Below are positions 15,713-23,780 of a stretch of DNA of 64,000 nucleotides, one piece after another. The stretch is taken from contig CAVFCW010000004.1 of assembly GCA_963621245.1 (NCBI GenBank), forward strand, positions 1 to 64,000. Direction: 5' to 3'. The stretch's first letter is position 1. Each line of letters opens with the position of its first letter. The notes below the pieces were generated by a model. It worked only from the letters and a program-made list of their open reading frames with translations, was not told the DNA's origin and did not search any database. The translations under genes and the position numbers were made by a program. This DNA comes from SIG603 sp963621245. Its GTDB lineage: Bacteria > Bacillota > Clostridia > Oscillospirales > Acutalibacteraceae.

Positions 15713-16834
15713 TTATTCTATCCTGCCGTTTTCGACGTAAAAACGCTTTCCTTTTTCCATCAGATTCACCGTCTCGGGGCTGCAGCAGGTGATAAAAACC
15801 TGTCTGTTCTCAAGGTGATTCAAAAGATAATCCTGGCGTGAAGAATCAAGTTCGCTCATAACGTCGTCAAGAAGAACAATCGGCGATTCACCGACTGCTT
15901 TTTCGAGTATTTCAGCTTCTGCAAGCTTAAGGGCAAGCACAACGCTTCTTTGCTGGCCCTGAGAACCGAAAGTTCTCGCACTCAACCCGTCAAGTGTAAA
16001 ATCTATATCGTCACGGTGCGGCCCCACGGAAGTGTGACCGAATCTCAAATCGCTTTGTCTTGCCGACAAAAGAGCCTCTCTCAGCTTTTCCGATATACTG
16101 TCGATATCGCTTTTTTCGTTCAAATCAAACCCCGAAACCAAATATTTTATGCCGATTTTCTCGCGGTCTCGTGAAATCCCCCGGTAAATTTCCTCGGTTT
16201 TCGGAATAAGCCTCTCAATATAAGAAAGTCTTTCCGCTATTACACGCGCACCGAAATAAACCGCTCTCTCGTCCCAAACGTCTAAAGTATCGAGAAGTTC
16301 GGGCTTTCCGTAAAGCGACTTCAAAAGGCTGTTTCTCTGGCTTAGGGAGCGGTTATACTGGGATAATATTTTTGTGTAAGAAGGTTTGGTCTGGCAGATT
16401 GCGCCGTCGATAAACGCACGCCTCTTTCCGGGGCCCTCTTTAACCAAGAGCAAATGCTCGGGAGAGAATATCACTGCACAGATTTTTCCCACAAGAAAAG
16501 ATCCGTTTTTCTTCTCTATTCCGTTTATCACGCTCGATCTTGTTACAACGCCGGATTTTGGTGAGCTCAAAATAAGCGAAGCCGTCTGAGAGCGTCCCTC
16601 GCTGAAAAACGAAGCGTCAAGCCTCGCTTTTTTCTCCCGAGCACCTATCTTCAAAAGCTCAAAATCCTTGTTGCCTCTGAACGAATGACCGCCCGTAAAA
16701 AGCCAAACCGCTTCCAAAAGATTTGTTTTTCCCTGAGCGTTGTTTCCAAAAATCACATTGATATCGGGCGCAGGACAAATGGCGGCATCCTCAAGATTTC
16801 GAAAGCCGCTGAAGCTGATTTTTTCGATTATCAT
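15713..16834 (-). CDS. recF: DNA repair/replication protein RecF
   Basis: This SMC-like ATPase helps RecO and RecR load RecA at single-strand gaps and stalled forks. The 373 residues show Walker A GNNAQGKT (30-37), the ABC signature region SQGQQRSVVLALKLAEAE near residue 290, and Walker B VLLDDVMSELD near 325. All catalytic positions are intact and the length is normal. It lies in the conserved dnaA-dnaN-S4-recF-remB order, eight bases after the S4 gene and in direct contact with remB. Confidence 0.96.
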   Translation of the reverse strand: MIIEKISFSGFRNLEDAAICPAPDINVIFGNNAQGKTNLLEAVWLFTGGHSFRGNKDFELLKIGAREKKARLDASFFSEGRSQTASLILSSPKSGVVTRSSVINGIEKKNGSFLVGKICAVIFSPEHLLLVKEGPGKRRAFIDGAICQTKPSYTKILSQYNRSLSQRNSLLKSLYGKPELLDTLDVWDERAVYFGARVIAERLSYIERLIPKTEEIYRGISRDREKIGIKYLVSGFDLNEKSDIDSISEKLREALLSARQSDLRFGHTSVGPHRDDIDFTLDGLSARTFGSQGQQRSVVLALKLAEAEILEKAVGESPIVLLDDVMSELDSSRQDYLLNHLENRQVFITCCSPETVNLMEKGKRFYVENGRIE

Positions 16835-16842
16835 AAAATGTT

Positions 16843-17076
16843 TTAAGCCTTAAAGCTTGATTTGAGAACAGCTCTGTTTCCTTCAAACTCAAAGCTGTCG
16901 CCGTCACGCATTTTTTTGCCGCGCATGGTGCAGGTTTCGCCGTTTACCTTGACCATTCCGGACTGAATGACGTTTTTTGCCATTCCGCCGGTATCAACTG
17001 CGCCTGCAAGTTTCATCATGTTGTCGAGTCTTATAAACTCGGTATCGATTTCTACAATTTCTTCTTTTTTCATCAT
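16843..17076 (-). CDS. rlbA: S4-domain RNA-binding protein YaaA/RlbA
   Basis: This short S4-fold protein sits between dnaN and recF in most Firmicutes. Within 77 residues the S4 core is clear: FIRLDNMMKLAGAVDTGGMAK (14-34), the VKVNGETCTMRGKKMRDGD loop, and a final beta segment. It binds structured RNA, with ribosome assembly the usual suggestion. The reading frame opens with ATGATG; the ribosome site is weak (AAGAAA). It is in one operon with dnaN upstream and recF downstream. Confidence 0.88.
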   Translation of the reverse strand: MMKKEEIVEIDTEFIRLDNMMKLAGAVDTGGMAKNVIQSGMVKVNGETCTMRGKKMRDGDSFEFEGNRAVLKSSFKA

Positions 17077-17091
17077 TTTCTTAACTGTTGC

Positions 17092-17131
17092 CGGAGTGCG
17101 GTTTCACTCTCAAAAAGCAAAACGCACTCCG
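17092..17131 (-). other. Stable hairpin between dnaN and the S4 gene
   Basis: CGGAGTGCG (17092-17100) pairs perfectly with CGCACTCCG (17123-17131). No T tract follows on the minus strand, so it is not a normal terminator. It could set the dnaN to recF ratio by mRNA processing or partial stopping. Confidence 0.5.
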
Positions 17132-17142
17132 ATCTCAAAAGA

Positions 17143-18240
17143 TTATTCTGTTTTAAGTCTTACGGGGAGAACGAGGAAGAGGAAGCTGTCAGAATCCTTT
17201 GGCGTGATGACCATCGGGCTCAAGGGGCCTCCCAAAGAAAGCTTTATCTCATCGCACTCGCAGTTTTTAAGTGCGTCGAGAAGATACTTGTTGTTAAAGC
17301 CCATCTCGAGAGCATTGCCTTCTATATGCGCATTTATTCTGTCGTGAGCCTTTCCGACGCTTGTGGTACAAGAGAGCTTGACGCCGGCCTCTCCAAATAT
17401 GCATCTGATGGGGCTTTTTAATCTGTCGGAAATAATAAGCGAAACTCTCTCGGTCGATTCTATAAAATCTCTTGTTTTAATGGAGACTGTTGTCGAAAAA
17501 TTTCTCGGAACAGCCGAATGATAATCGAGAAAATCTCCCTCGAGTATAGTCGATACAACGGTGTAGTTGTCAATTTTAAACATGATGTTGCGCTTGCCCG
17601 GGCAGATTTCAACCGTGCCGTCTTTTATAAGCTTCACGACTTCGCCGAGAGTTTTTCCCGGGACGACGAATGAAGCCTCGCTCGGAACATTTACTTTTTC
17701 ACGTCTGAGCGCAAGGCGGAAACCGTCGACGGATACAAGCTCCAGCACGCCGTCTTTGAGCGAAAACAGCGTGCCCTGATGAACGGGCTTTGCGTCCGAT
17801 TCCGCTACCGCAAAAATTGTTTGTCTTATCATGCTTTTGAGTGTTTCTCCGTCAATGCCGAAAGAAGAATTTTCTTCAACATCGGGAAGCTCGGGAAATT
17901 CATCCGGATCCATTCCTATAAGAGTAAAGCTCGAATCGCCCGATTCTATAGTAGCGATTTTCTTTCCGTCAACGGATACGGTTATCGTATCGTTCGGTGC
18001 TTTTCTGACGATCTCCGTGAAAAGTCTTGCGGATAAAACTATTGCTCCGCTTTCTTTTACGGTTGCCTGAAGCTTGGTTTTCATCCCGAGCTCGGTATTA
18101 TATGCCGTCATATTTATTGAGTTATCATCTGTTACGATAAGTATTCCCTCAAGAGTAGGGATTGTTGTTTTTCCCGCAACTGCTCTTCCTAAGTTGGAAA
18201 CAGCCTCGGAAAGTTCCTTGGTATTAACTGAAAATATCAT
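17143..18240 (-). CDS. dnaN: DNA polymerase III sliding clamp (beta subunit)
   Basis: This is the ring-shaped processivity clamp, which holds the replicase and repair proteins on DNA. The 365 residues form the usual three beta-clamp domains of about 120 residues each, with MIFSVNTKELSEAVSNLGRAV at the start and the conserved end VITPKDSDSFLFLVLPVRL. I chose the ATG at 18240, with AGGTGAGAAAG just upstream; a GTG at 18249 is in frame but lies in the ribosome site. It is separated from dnaA by the origin region and heads the dnaN-rlbA-recF-remB unit. Confidence 0.97.
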   Translation of the reverse strand: MIFSVNTKELSEAVSNLGRAVAGKTTIPTLEGILIVTDDNSINMTAYNTELGMKTKLQATVKESGAIVLSARLFTEIVRKAPNDTITVSVDGKKIATIESGDSSFTLIGMDPDEFPELPDVEENSSFGIDGETLKSMIRQTIFAVAESDAKPVHQGTLFSLKDGVLELVSVDGFRLALRREKVNVPSEASFVVPGKTLGEVVKLIKDGTVEICPGKRNIMFKIDNYTVVSTILEGDFLDYHSAVPRNFSTTVSIKTRDFIESTERVSLIISDRLKSPIRCIFGEAGVKLSCTTSVGKAHDRINAHIEGNALEMGFNNKYLLDALKNCECDEIKLSLGGPLSPMVITPKDSDSFLFLVLPVRLKTE

Positions 18241-18344
18241 CTTTCTCACCTGTTCTTCGCTCGAGGACAGTCTTGCAAGCGACCTTTAAAATCCTGCAAA
18301 GCGATTTCTTCTGAAAGCTGGTCTTACTAAAGAGCGGACAGCCG

Positions 18345-18560
18345 CTCAGTATATATTATGAATAAATATTGATTTAGAATTAGTAGTAGGGGACGAAGAA
18401 AAGTTGAAAGTTATTTAAAAGGGCAAAACGGCCGTCCGTTTGAACCAAAAATTGTCAACAGCTACTTGTTGAAAGAAGTCGAGAATGAAACAGCTGTAAT
18501 TTTTCTCAACAATCCAGTTGAAAATTCTCTGTTTAAAGTTGAGAAAAAGTGGAAAATAAT
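18345..18560 (-). other. Putative replication origin (oriC) in the dnaA-dnaN gap
   Basis: Reading away from dnaA on the minus strand there are seven 9-mers resembling DnaA boxes. Six of them share the core TCAAC, where TCCAC is usual: 18548-18556 (TTTTCCACT), 18537-18545, 18516-18524, 18503-18511 (plus orientation, TTCTCAACA), 18467-18475, 18452-18460 (plus, TTGTCAACA) and 18402-18410. Next come a GC patch (18389-18392, CCCC on the minus strand), the triplets TAG-TAG-TAG on plus (18381-18389), and an AT-rich stretch to 18345. This order of boxes, GC patch, DnaA-trio and AT-rich DNA equals the basal unwinding module described for Bacillus oriC. The rest of the gap (18561-18687 and 18250-18344) holds no gene. 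Confidence 0.75.
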
Positions 18561-18687
18561 TTGGCTCAAAAATTAACCCCATGTTCCTTGTGGGCGGAAC
18601 AGAGGCTGCCGATTATTGTTTTAAAGCTGCTCGAATTCGGCTTTTGTGCCGGAGATTAAACTGCAAACATTTTGCCCAAAATGCTTC

Positions 18688-20031
18688 TTACTTTGATCTT
18701 ACATCCTTGATTATATCCGTGACCGTCTTCTTTGTGCTGGGATCGCGTCTCATCTTTTCCTCAATGACCTGGATTGCGTATACGACCGTCGAGTGGTCAC
18801 GGCCGCCGAAAGCTTCGCCGATGGATTCCATCGATAGCTGCTTTACCTCGCGAATCACATACATGGAGACCTGTCTTGCCAAACTGATTCTTGCCTGGCG
18901 GCGAGAGGATTTTATGTCTTCTACGGATACGTTATATGTTCTTGCCACCTCGGCGATAATCTGATCGACGCTCTTTTCGTTTTCCTCAGAATCGTTGAGC
19001 ATCTGATTGATGGCGAGGTTTGCCGTTGAGATTGACGGGGTTTTTCCGTCCATGACATGGTACGCGTTAAGGATTTTTACAACTCCCTCAAGCTGCCTTA
19101 TATTACTTTTTAGCTTTGATGCTATGAATTCGCAGACGCTCGGGGGAATTTCAAGTCCGAGGGTTTGGGCCTTGCGGTTGATGATTGCGACTCTCGTCTC
19201 GAAATCCGGCGGCTGAATGTCGGTGATAAGCCCCGAGATAAATCGCGATCTCAAGCGGTCGTCGAGGTATGCGATATCCTTCGGTGGGCGATCAGATGCG
19301 AGAATTATTTGCTTTCTTGCGTTATAAAGCTCGTTGAATGTGTGGAAGAACTCCTCCTGCGTGGATTCTCTTCCTCCGATAAACTGAATATCGTCGACCA
19401 AAAAGACGTCAACCTTGCGGTATTTCTCTCTGAAAGCGTTGGTTGTGCCCTTTTGAATTGCGTTGACAAGCTCGTTTGTAAAATTCTCACCACTGATGTA
19501 AACTATGTTCAGGTTATCGAAATTCTTGTTGAGCTCATACATGGTTGCGTTGAGAAGATGAGTTTTTCCGAGACCCGAATTTCCCCATATAAAGAGGGGA
19601 TTGTAGAGCTTGGCAGGGTTTGTGGCAACCGAAAGGCAAGCTGCATGTGCAAGCTGGTTGGTTTGACCGACGATGAAGTTTGAGAAGGTCATCTGCTCGC
19701 CTTCCGAGACCTCATTTTTTTGCTCGTCCTCTTCAGCAGAGTTAATCTTGCCCTTTTTTACCTCGAGTTCGCGAATTTCTTCGCTTGTCATTATCTTATA
19801 TTTGATGCTGCCGTAGAATATGTTGTCGAAGGCTTCTTTTAAAAGATCGGCACCCACCTTTTCGACTATATTTGCGTGAAAGGCGTTCGGTGCTTCGATT
19901 ATTGCGACGCCCTCGGTGAAATCAAGCTCATACGGGCTTAATTTGTCGAACCAAGTGTTATAGGCAACCTCGGTCATTCTGGAACGGCAATAATCGCACA
20001 CTATTTTCCAGGTATCTTCGAATGAATCCAT
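18688..20031 (-). CDS. dnaA: Chromosomal replication initiator DnaA
   Basis: This AAA+ initiator binds DnaA boxes, melts oriC and loads the helicase. The 447 residues have domain I (1-80), a short acidic linker (90-115), and the AAA+ core with Walker A GNSGLGKTH (150-158) and Walker B VFLVDDIQF (209-217). The DNA-binding domain ends in the signature GGRDHSTVVYA (409-419). The ATG at 20031 has AAGGAG with an 8-base spacing; the ATG two codons earlier lies only two bases from it, and longer versions reach into the promoter side without support. The full length fits the family. The gene has its own extended promoter and lies between rpmH (divergent) and dnaN. Confidence 0.98.
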   Translation of the reverse strand: MDSFEDTWKIVCDYCRSRMTEVAYNTWFDKLSPYELDFTEGVAIIEAPNAFHANIVEKVGADLLKEAFDNIFYGSIKYKIMTSEEIRELEVKKGKINSAEEDEQKNEVSEGEQMTFSNFIVGQTNQLAHAACLSVATNPAKLYNPLFIWGNSGLGKTHLLNATMYELNKNFDNLNIVYISGENFTNELVNAIQKGTTNAFREKYRKVDVFLVDDIQFIGGRESTQEEFFHTFNELYNARKQIILASDRPPKDIAYLDDRLRSRFISGLITDIQPPDFETRVAIINRKAQTLGLEIPPSVCEFIASKLKSNIRQLEGVVKILNAYHVMDGKTPSISTANLAINQMLNDSEENEKSVDQIIAEVARTYNVSVEDIKSSRRQARISLARQVSMYVIREVKQLSMESIGEAFGGRDHSTVVYAIQVIEEKMRRDPSTKKTVTDIIKDVRSK

Positions 20032-20245
20032 TTGCATTACTCCTTGATTTAATTTTATGAAAACTTGAAGACGGTAAAGAAATTCGCTCTCCCGAATCCA
20101 ATTCTGTGTTTTTCTACATATTGTGGTTTGAGGAGGGTGAGCACGCAGAAACAAAAATCACTGTATACTTCACAACATATAGAAAAGCACAGAAAAACTT
20201 ATTCTGAATTTTGAGGGCACTTTTCTTTATAATCTTATCTTAGAC

Positions 20246-20274
20246 AGTATAGCATAAAATGGAATTCATTTCAA
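20246..20274 (-). promoter_or_regulatory. Promoter of dnaA
   Basis: Minus-strand TTGAAA (20269-20274), a 17-base spacer and TATACT (20246-20251), with TGC just before the -10 (extended type). It leaves a leader of about 200 bases before the dnaA start, in which no gene is visible. I see no clear DnaA boxes on it. Confidence 0.75.
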
Positions 20275-20443
20275 ATTTTTATGCATTTTCGGAAAGTAGA
20301 AATTATGCAGTGAAATTTATAAAATTTAGTTACAAATACAGATGAGCACCGGCTGCTCGCCACAAATGTGATGCACTCTCGTCTTTTTCTTTAGTATTCT
20401 TTGAAAAAACTTGTTTTTCGCCCATTAAAAGCTTAAAATGATA
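20275..20443. other. Divergent intergenic region between dnaA and rpmH
   Basis: This is AT-rich DNA separating the dnaA and rpmH promoters. It has no gene, and only isolated weak matches to DnaA boxes, in contrast to the dense cluster on the dnaN side of dnaA. A CTTTTT-rich stretch near 20381-20425 may be bent DNA. Confidence 0.4.
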
Positions 20444-20473
20444 TTGACACGCACCGATATTTTAAGGTATAAT
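20444..20473 (+). promoter_or_regulatory. Promoter of the rpmH-rnpA unit
   Basis: Perfect TTGACA (20444-20449) and TATAAT (20468-20473), 18-base spacer, about 70 bases upstream of rpmH. Confidence 0.92.
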
Positions 20474-20544
20474 CAGTTCTTGCAAGGCTTAGGTGAAATT
20501 TTGCCTTGAATCACGACTTAGTTTCCGAAAGGAGGGTTTTCGAT

Positions 20545-20679
20545 ATGCTGAGAACATATCAGCCAAAGAAGCTCCACAGACAGAAGGAGCACGGATTCAG
20601 AAAGAGAATGTCCACAAGGAACGGCCGCAAGGTTCTTGCACGCCGCAGAGCAAAGGGAAGAGCACGCTTATCTTATTGA
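20545..20679 (+). CDS. rpmH: 50S ribosomal protein L34
   Basis: The 44-residue product, rich in Arg and Lys, begins MLRTYQPKKLHRQKEHGFRKR and ends GRARLSY, the standard L34 sequence. It contacts 23S rRNA late in 50S assembly. GAAAGGAGGG lies nine bases before the ATG. It opens the classical rpmH-rnpA-yidD-yidC-jag series on the rightward side of dnaA. Confidence 0.98.
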   Translation: MLRTYQPKKLHRQKEHGFRKRMSTRNGRKVLARRRAKGRARLSY

Positions 20680-20689
20680 TAATTGCCTT

Positions 20690-20720
20690 AAAGGTCACCC
20701 CGGCGTGGTGACCTTTCTTT
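20690..20720 (+). terminator. Attenuator-like hairpin between rpmH and rnpA
   Basis: AAAGGTCACC (20690-20699) pairs perfectly with GGTGACCTTT (20707-20716), followed by TCTTTGTT. It should stop much of the transcription after rpmH, keeping RNase P protein far less abundant than L34. Confidence 0.7.
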
Positions 20721-20768
20721 GTTATGTGGACAAACTTGGCAAACATAATAAGGATGAGTCCGAGTATT

Positions 20769-21164
20769 ATGGAAAAAATTATACCTATATGTGAAAACAG
20801 GATTTTTCGCAGAATGTACTACCGTGCGAAGTCGATTGTGACTCCGCAGGTGGTAATTTACTACAGCAAAAACAGGCTTTCTTATAACCGCCTTGGCATC
20901 ACGACGGGCAAGAAAATAGGAAATGCCGTAAAAAGAAACAGATCCAGAAGAATAATCAGGCAGGCTTTCAGAGAGGCTTCGCCTTATATTCGCCGCGGAT
21001 ATGATTTCATCCTGGTTGCAAGGGGCAAAACGCCCTTTCTAAAGACCGAGGACATAAGAAGAACGCTTCTTTTACAGCTTAATGAGAGAAATATGCTTAT
21101 TAAGCTCCCGGATGATCTTGCGAAAACGCAAAAATCCGCATCGGTCGGCGAGGCGGCGGAATGA
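20769..21164 (+). CDS. rnpA: Ribonuclease P protein component
   Basis: This basic protein partners the RNase P RNA in cutting the 5-prime leader from pre-tRNA. In 131 residues the core fold is visible: IFRRMYYRAKS near the start, LGITTGKKIGNAVKRNRSRR (the RNR motif) in the middle, and RGYDFILVAR. The tail of about 15 residues is not conserved. The start is uncertain. The ATG at 20769 gives a family-like N-terminus, with AAGGATGAG upstream; frames from 20724 or 20754 add residues that families lack. The last four bases overlap the yidD start. Confidence 0.92.
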   Translation: MEKIIPICENRIFRRMYYRAKSIVTPQVVIYYSKNRLSYNRLGITTGKKIGNAVKRNRSRRIIRQAFREASPYIRRGYDFILVARGKTPFLKTEDIRRTLLLQLNERNMLIKLPDDLAKTQKSASVGEAAE

Positions 21165-21493
21165 AAAACTTTCTGCTTGCCATGATAAGATTTTACCGCA
21201 AGGGCCACGCCGCACTCGGCGGCAGAGCCGTTTGCAGATATTATCCCACGTGCTCTCAGTACGGTCTTGACGCCATCGAGGGCTACGGATCTTTCAGGGG
21301 ACTTCTGCTCACAGCTTGGAGAATTCTGAGGTGCAATCCTCTCGGAAAGAGCGGATACGATCCCGTGCCCGAGAGGTTTATGGGAAAAAATCTTAAAAAA
21401 GGAATCAAATATCATTCCTATATGGGGGTTTACGGCGAGGATATTCCCGAAGAAAATCCGGGCGCAGACTCCGACAAAATTGAAAAGCAATAA
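21161..21493 (+). CDS. yidD: Membrane protein insertion efficiency factor YidD
   Basis: This small membrane-associated protein (DUF37) helps YidC insert proteins. The 110 residues carry the family core: RFYRKGHAALGGRAVCRYYPTCSQY, with the CRYYPTCS motif, and GLLLTAWRILRCNPLGKSGYDPVP. An N-terminal amphipathic helix should bind the membrane. The start overlaps the rnpA stop by four bases (ATGA) and yidC follows 23 bases later, the usual order. The C-terminal 30 residues are variable. Confidence 0.95.
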   Translation: MKNFLLAMIRFYRKGHAALGGRAVCRYYPTCSQYGLDAIEGYGSFRGLLLTAWRILRCNPLGKSGYDPVPERFMGKNLKKGIKYHSYMGVYGEDIPEENPGADSDKIEKQ

Positions 21494-21516
21494 ACCGGAA
21501 AGGAAATTTATTTTCA

Positions 21517-22581
21517 ATGGTTGCATTATTTAACTTCTTCGGAAACATAATGGGTTACCTCTTATGGTTCCTCTACTGCATTTTTAAGAACTACGGCGTA
21601 GCGATTATTCTCTTTACGCTCGTTATCAAGATCGTACTTTTCCCGACTGCGATAAGCCAGCAGAAGAACATGGCAAAGCAGGCCAAAATGGCAGAGAAGC
21701 AAAAGGAACTTCAGAAAAAGTGCGGAAACGACAGAGTAAAGTACAACGAGGAACTTCAGAAGCTCTATGACAAAGAGAACATGAGCCCGTATTCCGGCTG
21801 CCTTATCACACTTCTTCCTTTCCCGATAATGCTCGGAATTTACTACTCGGTTATCTATCCGCTGAGCAATACTCTTCACATTGCGTCGGACGCTATCACA
21901 AAGGCTACCGAGTATGTCGCAAAAATTCCCGGAGTTACAAGCACGGGAAATTACACCCAGCTTATAATCGTCAAGAACTGGTCTGTTCTCAAGGACAGCA
22001 TCGGAAGCTTTTTCACAGACGGCGATATTGCTAAGATTGAGTCCTTTGAAAAGGGATTCAAGGTTTTCGGAATCGACCTTCTCGGCACTCCGAAGGGATC
22101 CGCATTCGGCGATTTGCTCTGGCTCATCCCCGTATTCTGCGTTATTTCCTATTGGCTTTCCACTTTCTATATGCAGAGAGCATCGGGCCAGAAGAATCAG
22201 GGCTGCATGAATGCAACTCTTTATCTTATGCCGCTTCTCTCCGCTTACTGGGCATACATCATGCCCGCAGCCGTCGGTTTCTACTGGATTGTTTCTTCAC
22301 TTTTCGGATTTGTACAGACGGTCATCGTTCAGAATTTCTTCAGTGTAAACCACGTTCAGGCTATGAACGAGGCTCAGCACTTCGTCTCAATGTCCAACAG
22401 CGATATGGCTTTGAAGCCGCTTAGCGCGGATCAGCAGGCTCAGATTGCCGCAAAGATTGAGAGCCAGAACAATCAGGTTCAGGTTAATAATCAGAAGAAC
22501 AAGAACACATCCAAGAAAAAGTCGAAGTCTTCGGGTAATCAGAAGAATAATTCCAACGATTACATAGGCAGCGGCAAATAA
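21517..22581 (+). CDS. yidC: Membrane protein insertase YidC/Oxa1
   Basis: YidC inserts and folds membrane proteins, alone or with SecYEG. The 354 residues contain five membrane segments: near the N-terminus (VAIILFTLVIKIVLFP), a charged hairpin (QKNMAKQAKMAEKQKELQKK), then SGCLITLLPFPIMLGIYY and three more to residue 275. A Lys/Asn/Ser-rich tail of about 70 residues (KKKSKSSGNQKNN) follows, likely binding the ribosome. No lipobox is present, unlike Bacillus SpoIIIJ. The large insert between the second and third segments (about 125-175) is unlike the shortest Gram-positive forms. Confidence 0.95.
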   Translation: MVALFNFFGNIMGYLLWFLYCIFKNYGVAIILFTLVIKIVLFPTAISQQKNMAKQAKMAEKQKELQKKCGNDRVKYNEELQKLYDKENMSPYSGCLITLLPFPIMLGIYYSVIYPLSNTLHIASDAITKATEYVAKIPGVTSTGNYTQLIIVKNWSVLKDSIGSFFTDGDIAKIESFEKGFKVFGIDLLGTPKGSAFGDLLWLIPVFCVISYWLSTFYMQRASGQKNQGCMNATLYLMPLLSAYWAYIMPAAVGFYWIVSSLFGFVQTVIVQNFFSVNHVQAMNEAQHFVSMSNSDMALKPLSADQQAQIAAKIESQNNQVQVNNQKNKNTSKKKSKSSGNQKNNSNDYIGSGK

Positions 22582-22598
22582 TTCAATATTTGAACAAT

Positions 22599-22635
22599 AA
22601 TAGGATATATTTCTTTTATAGAAATATATCCTATT
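22599..22635 (+). terminator. Long hairpin after yidC
   Basis: A 16-bp perfect stem, AATAGGATATATTTCT (22599-22614) with AGAAATATATCCTATT (22620-22635) and loop TTTAT. No T tract follows, so its strength as a terminator is doubtful. It may protect or process the mRNA before jag. Confidence 0.5.
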
Positions 22636-22764
22636 CAAAATATCATACAATATTTTCGAAAGTTTGCATCAAAGCTGCGGCGTCTACCTCTTTATTCACC
22701 TTAGCCGCGGCATGAAATATTTTTACAGGTTTTACATTACGAGACATGATACGGAGGAAGAAAA

Positions 22765-23712
22765 GTGATTAAAGAAGTTATCACGACAGGTGAAACAATC
22801 GAAGAGGCTACCGAAAAAGCATTATCGGAATTGGGCGTAAAGGACGCCAAAGTTGAAGTTATCGAGGAGCCGATCAAGAAAAAATTCGGACTTTTTGGCG
22901 AGAGCCGTCCCGCAAAGGTTAAGGCGGTTTATGTTCCGTCTCCCGCAGAGTGCGCAAAAAGCTACCTTGAGGATATTATGAAGGGCATGGATCTCGGCGA
23001 TGTAACTGTCTCCGTCACAGAGGACGAGGCAGGCGCTGCACTTTCACTCGAGGGCGACGGCATCGGATTCATTATCGGACACAGAGGAGAGACTCTCGAT
23101 TCTCTCCAGTTTCTTGCTCAGCTTGTTGCTTCAAATCAGAGAAAGATTATCGATCAGGACAAGCCCGAGGACGAGGATAAGTCCGGCTATTACAGAATCA
23201 CACTCGATGTCGGTTCATTCAGAGAGAAGAGAAAAGAGACTCTCGAGAGCCTTGGCAAAAAGATGGCTATTCGTGCTGTCAAGACAGGCAGAAATGCTTC
23301 TCTTGAGCCGATGAACCCATACGAGAGAAGAATCATTCACACGGCTGTTCAGGAGATTGAGGGCGCTAAGTCCTGGTCTGAAGGCGAGGATCTCGCAAGA
23401 CACGTTGTTGTCGGCCCTGTAGACGGCGAGAGACCGCGCTACAATAACAGAAACGGTCGCTACAACAATAACCGCGGCCCGAGAAACGGCGACAGAAGAA
23501 ACGGCCCAAGAAACGGCGATTCAAGACGCGGCGGCCCAAGAAGAAACAACGGTGACAGAAGAAATTCTCCGAGAAAGTACGATAACCGAATCAATCCTGC
23601 TATCAGCGAGACCGCACCGGTACCGTATTCACCGGCACCTATCGACACAACAACAGAGCGCAAAAAGGTAGTAGACGCACCGCTCTACGGCCGCATTGAG
23701 CTCACAAAGTAA
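22765..23712 (+). CDS. jag: Jag/KhpB RNA-binding protein
   Basis: This is a cytoplasmic RNA-binding protein encoded beside yidC and tied to cell elongation in related bacteria. The 315 residues hold a Jag-N domain (1-52, with KKKFGLFG), a KH domain (about 75-150, GxxG as GHRG), an R3H domain ending near residue 215 (NPYERRIIH...SWSEGED), and an exceptional tail of about 100 residues. The tail is built of Arg, Asn, Gly and Asp (RNGDRRNGPRNGDSRRGG), which looks like a disordered RNA-condensing segment. The start is GTG, with CGGAGGA upstream. A terminator follows 34 bases after the stop. Confidence 0.93.
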   Translation: MIKEVITTGETIEEATEKALSELGVKDAKVEVIEEPIKKKFGLFGESRPAKVKAVYVPSPAECAKSYLEDIMKGMDLGDVTVSVTEDEAGAALSLEGDGIGFIIGHRGETLDSLQFLAQLVASNQRKIIDQDKPEDEDKSGYYRITLDVGSFREKRKETLESLGKKMAIRAVKTGRNASLEPMNPYERRIIHTAVQEIEGAKSWSEGEDLARHVVVGPVDGERPRYNNRNGRYNNNRGPRNGDRRNGPRNGDSRRGGPRRNNGDRRNSPRKYDNRINPAISETAPVPYSPAPIDTTTERKKVVDAPLYGRIELTK

Positions 23713-23746
23713 TTTGCAAACAATATTAAATCAAATATTAAATCAG

Positions 23747-23780
23747 AGAGCCTCACGAGAAATCGTTGGGGCTCTTTTTG
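23747..23780 (+). terminator. Terminator after jag
   Basis: AGAGCC (23747-23752) pairs with GGCTCT (23770-23775), with a partly paired interior, followed by TTTTTGC. Confidence 0.8.

Noticed and set aside
20038..20154. N-terminal extension of dnaA
   Set aside because: It runs through the AAGGAG site of the ATG at 20031 and matches no DnaA domain.
20275..20443. Second half of a bipartite origin upstream of dnaA
   Set aside because: Only isolated weak DnaA-box matches were found, with no cluster, GC patch or triplets as on the other side of dnaA.
22720..22765. Promoter just before jag (TTTACA with CATGAT)
   Set aside because: The -10 match is poor, and the start of transcription would fall on the GTG codon.
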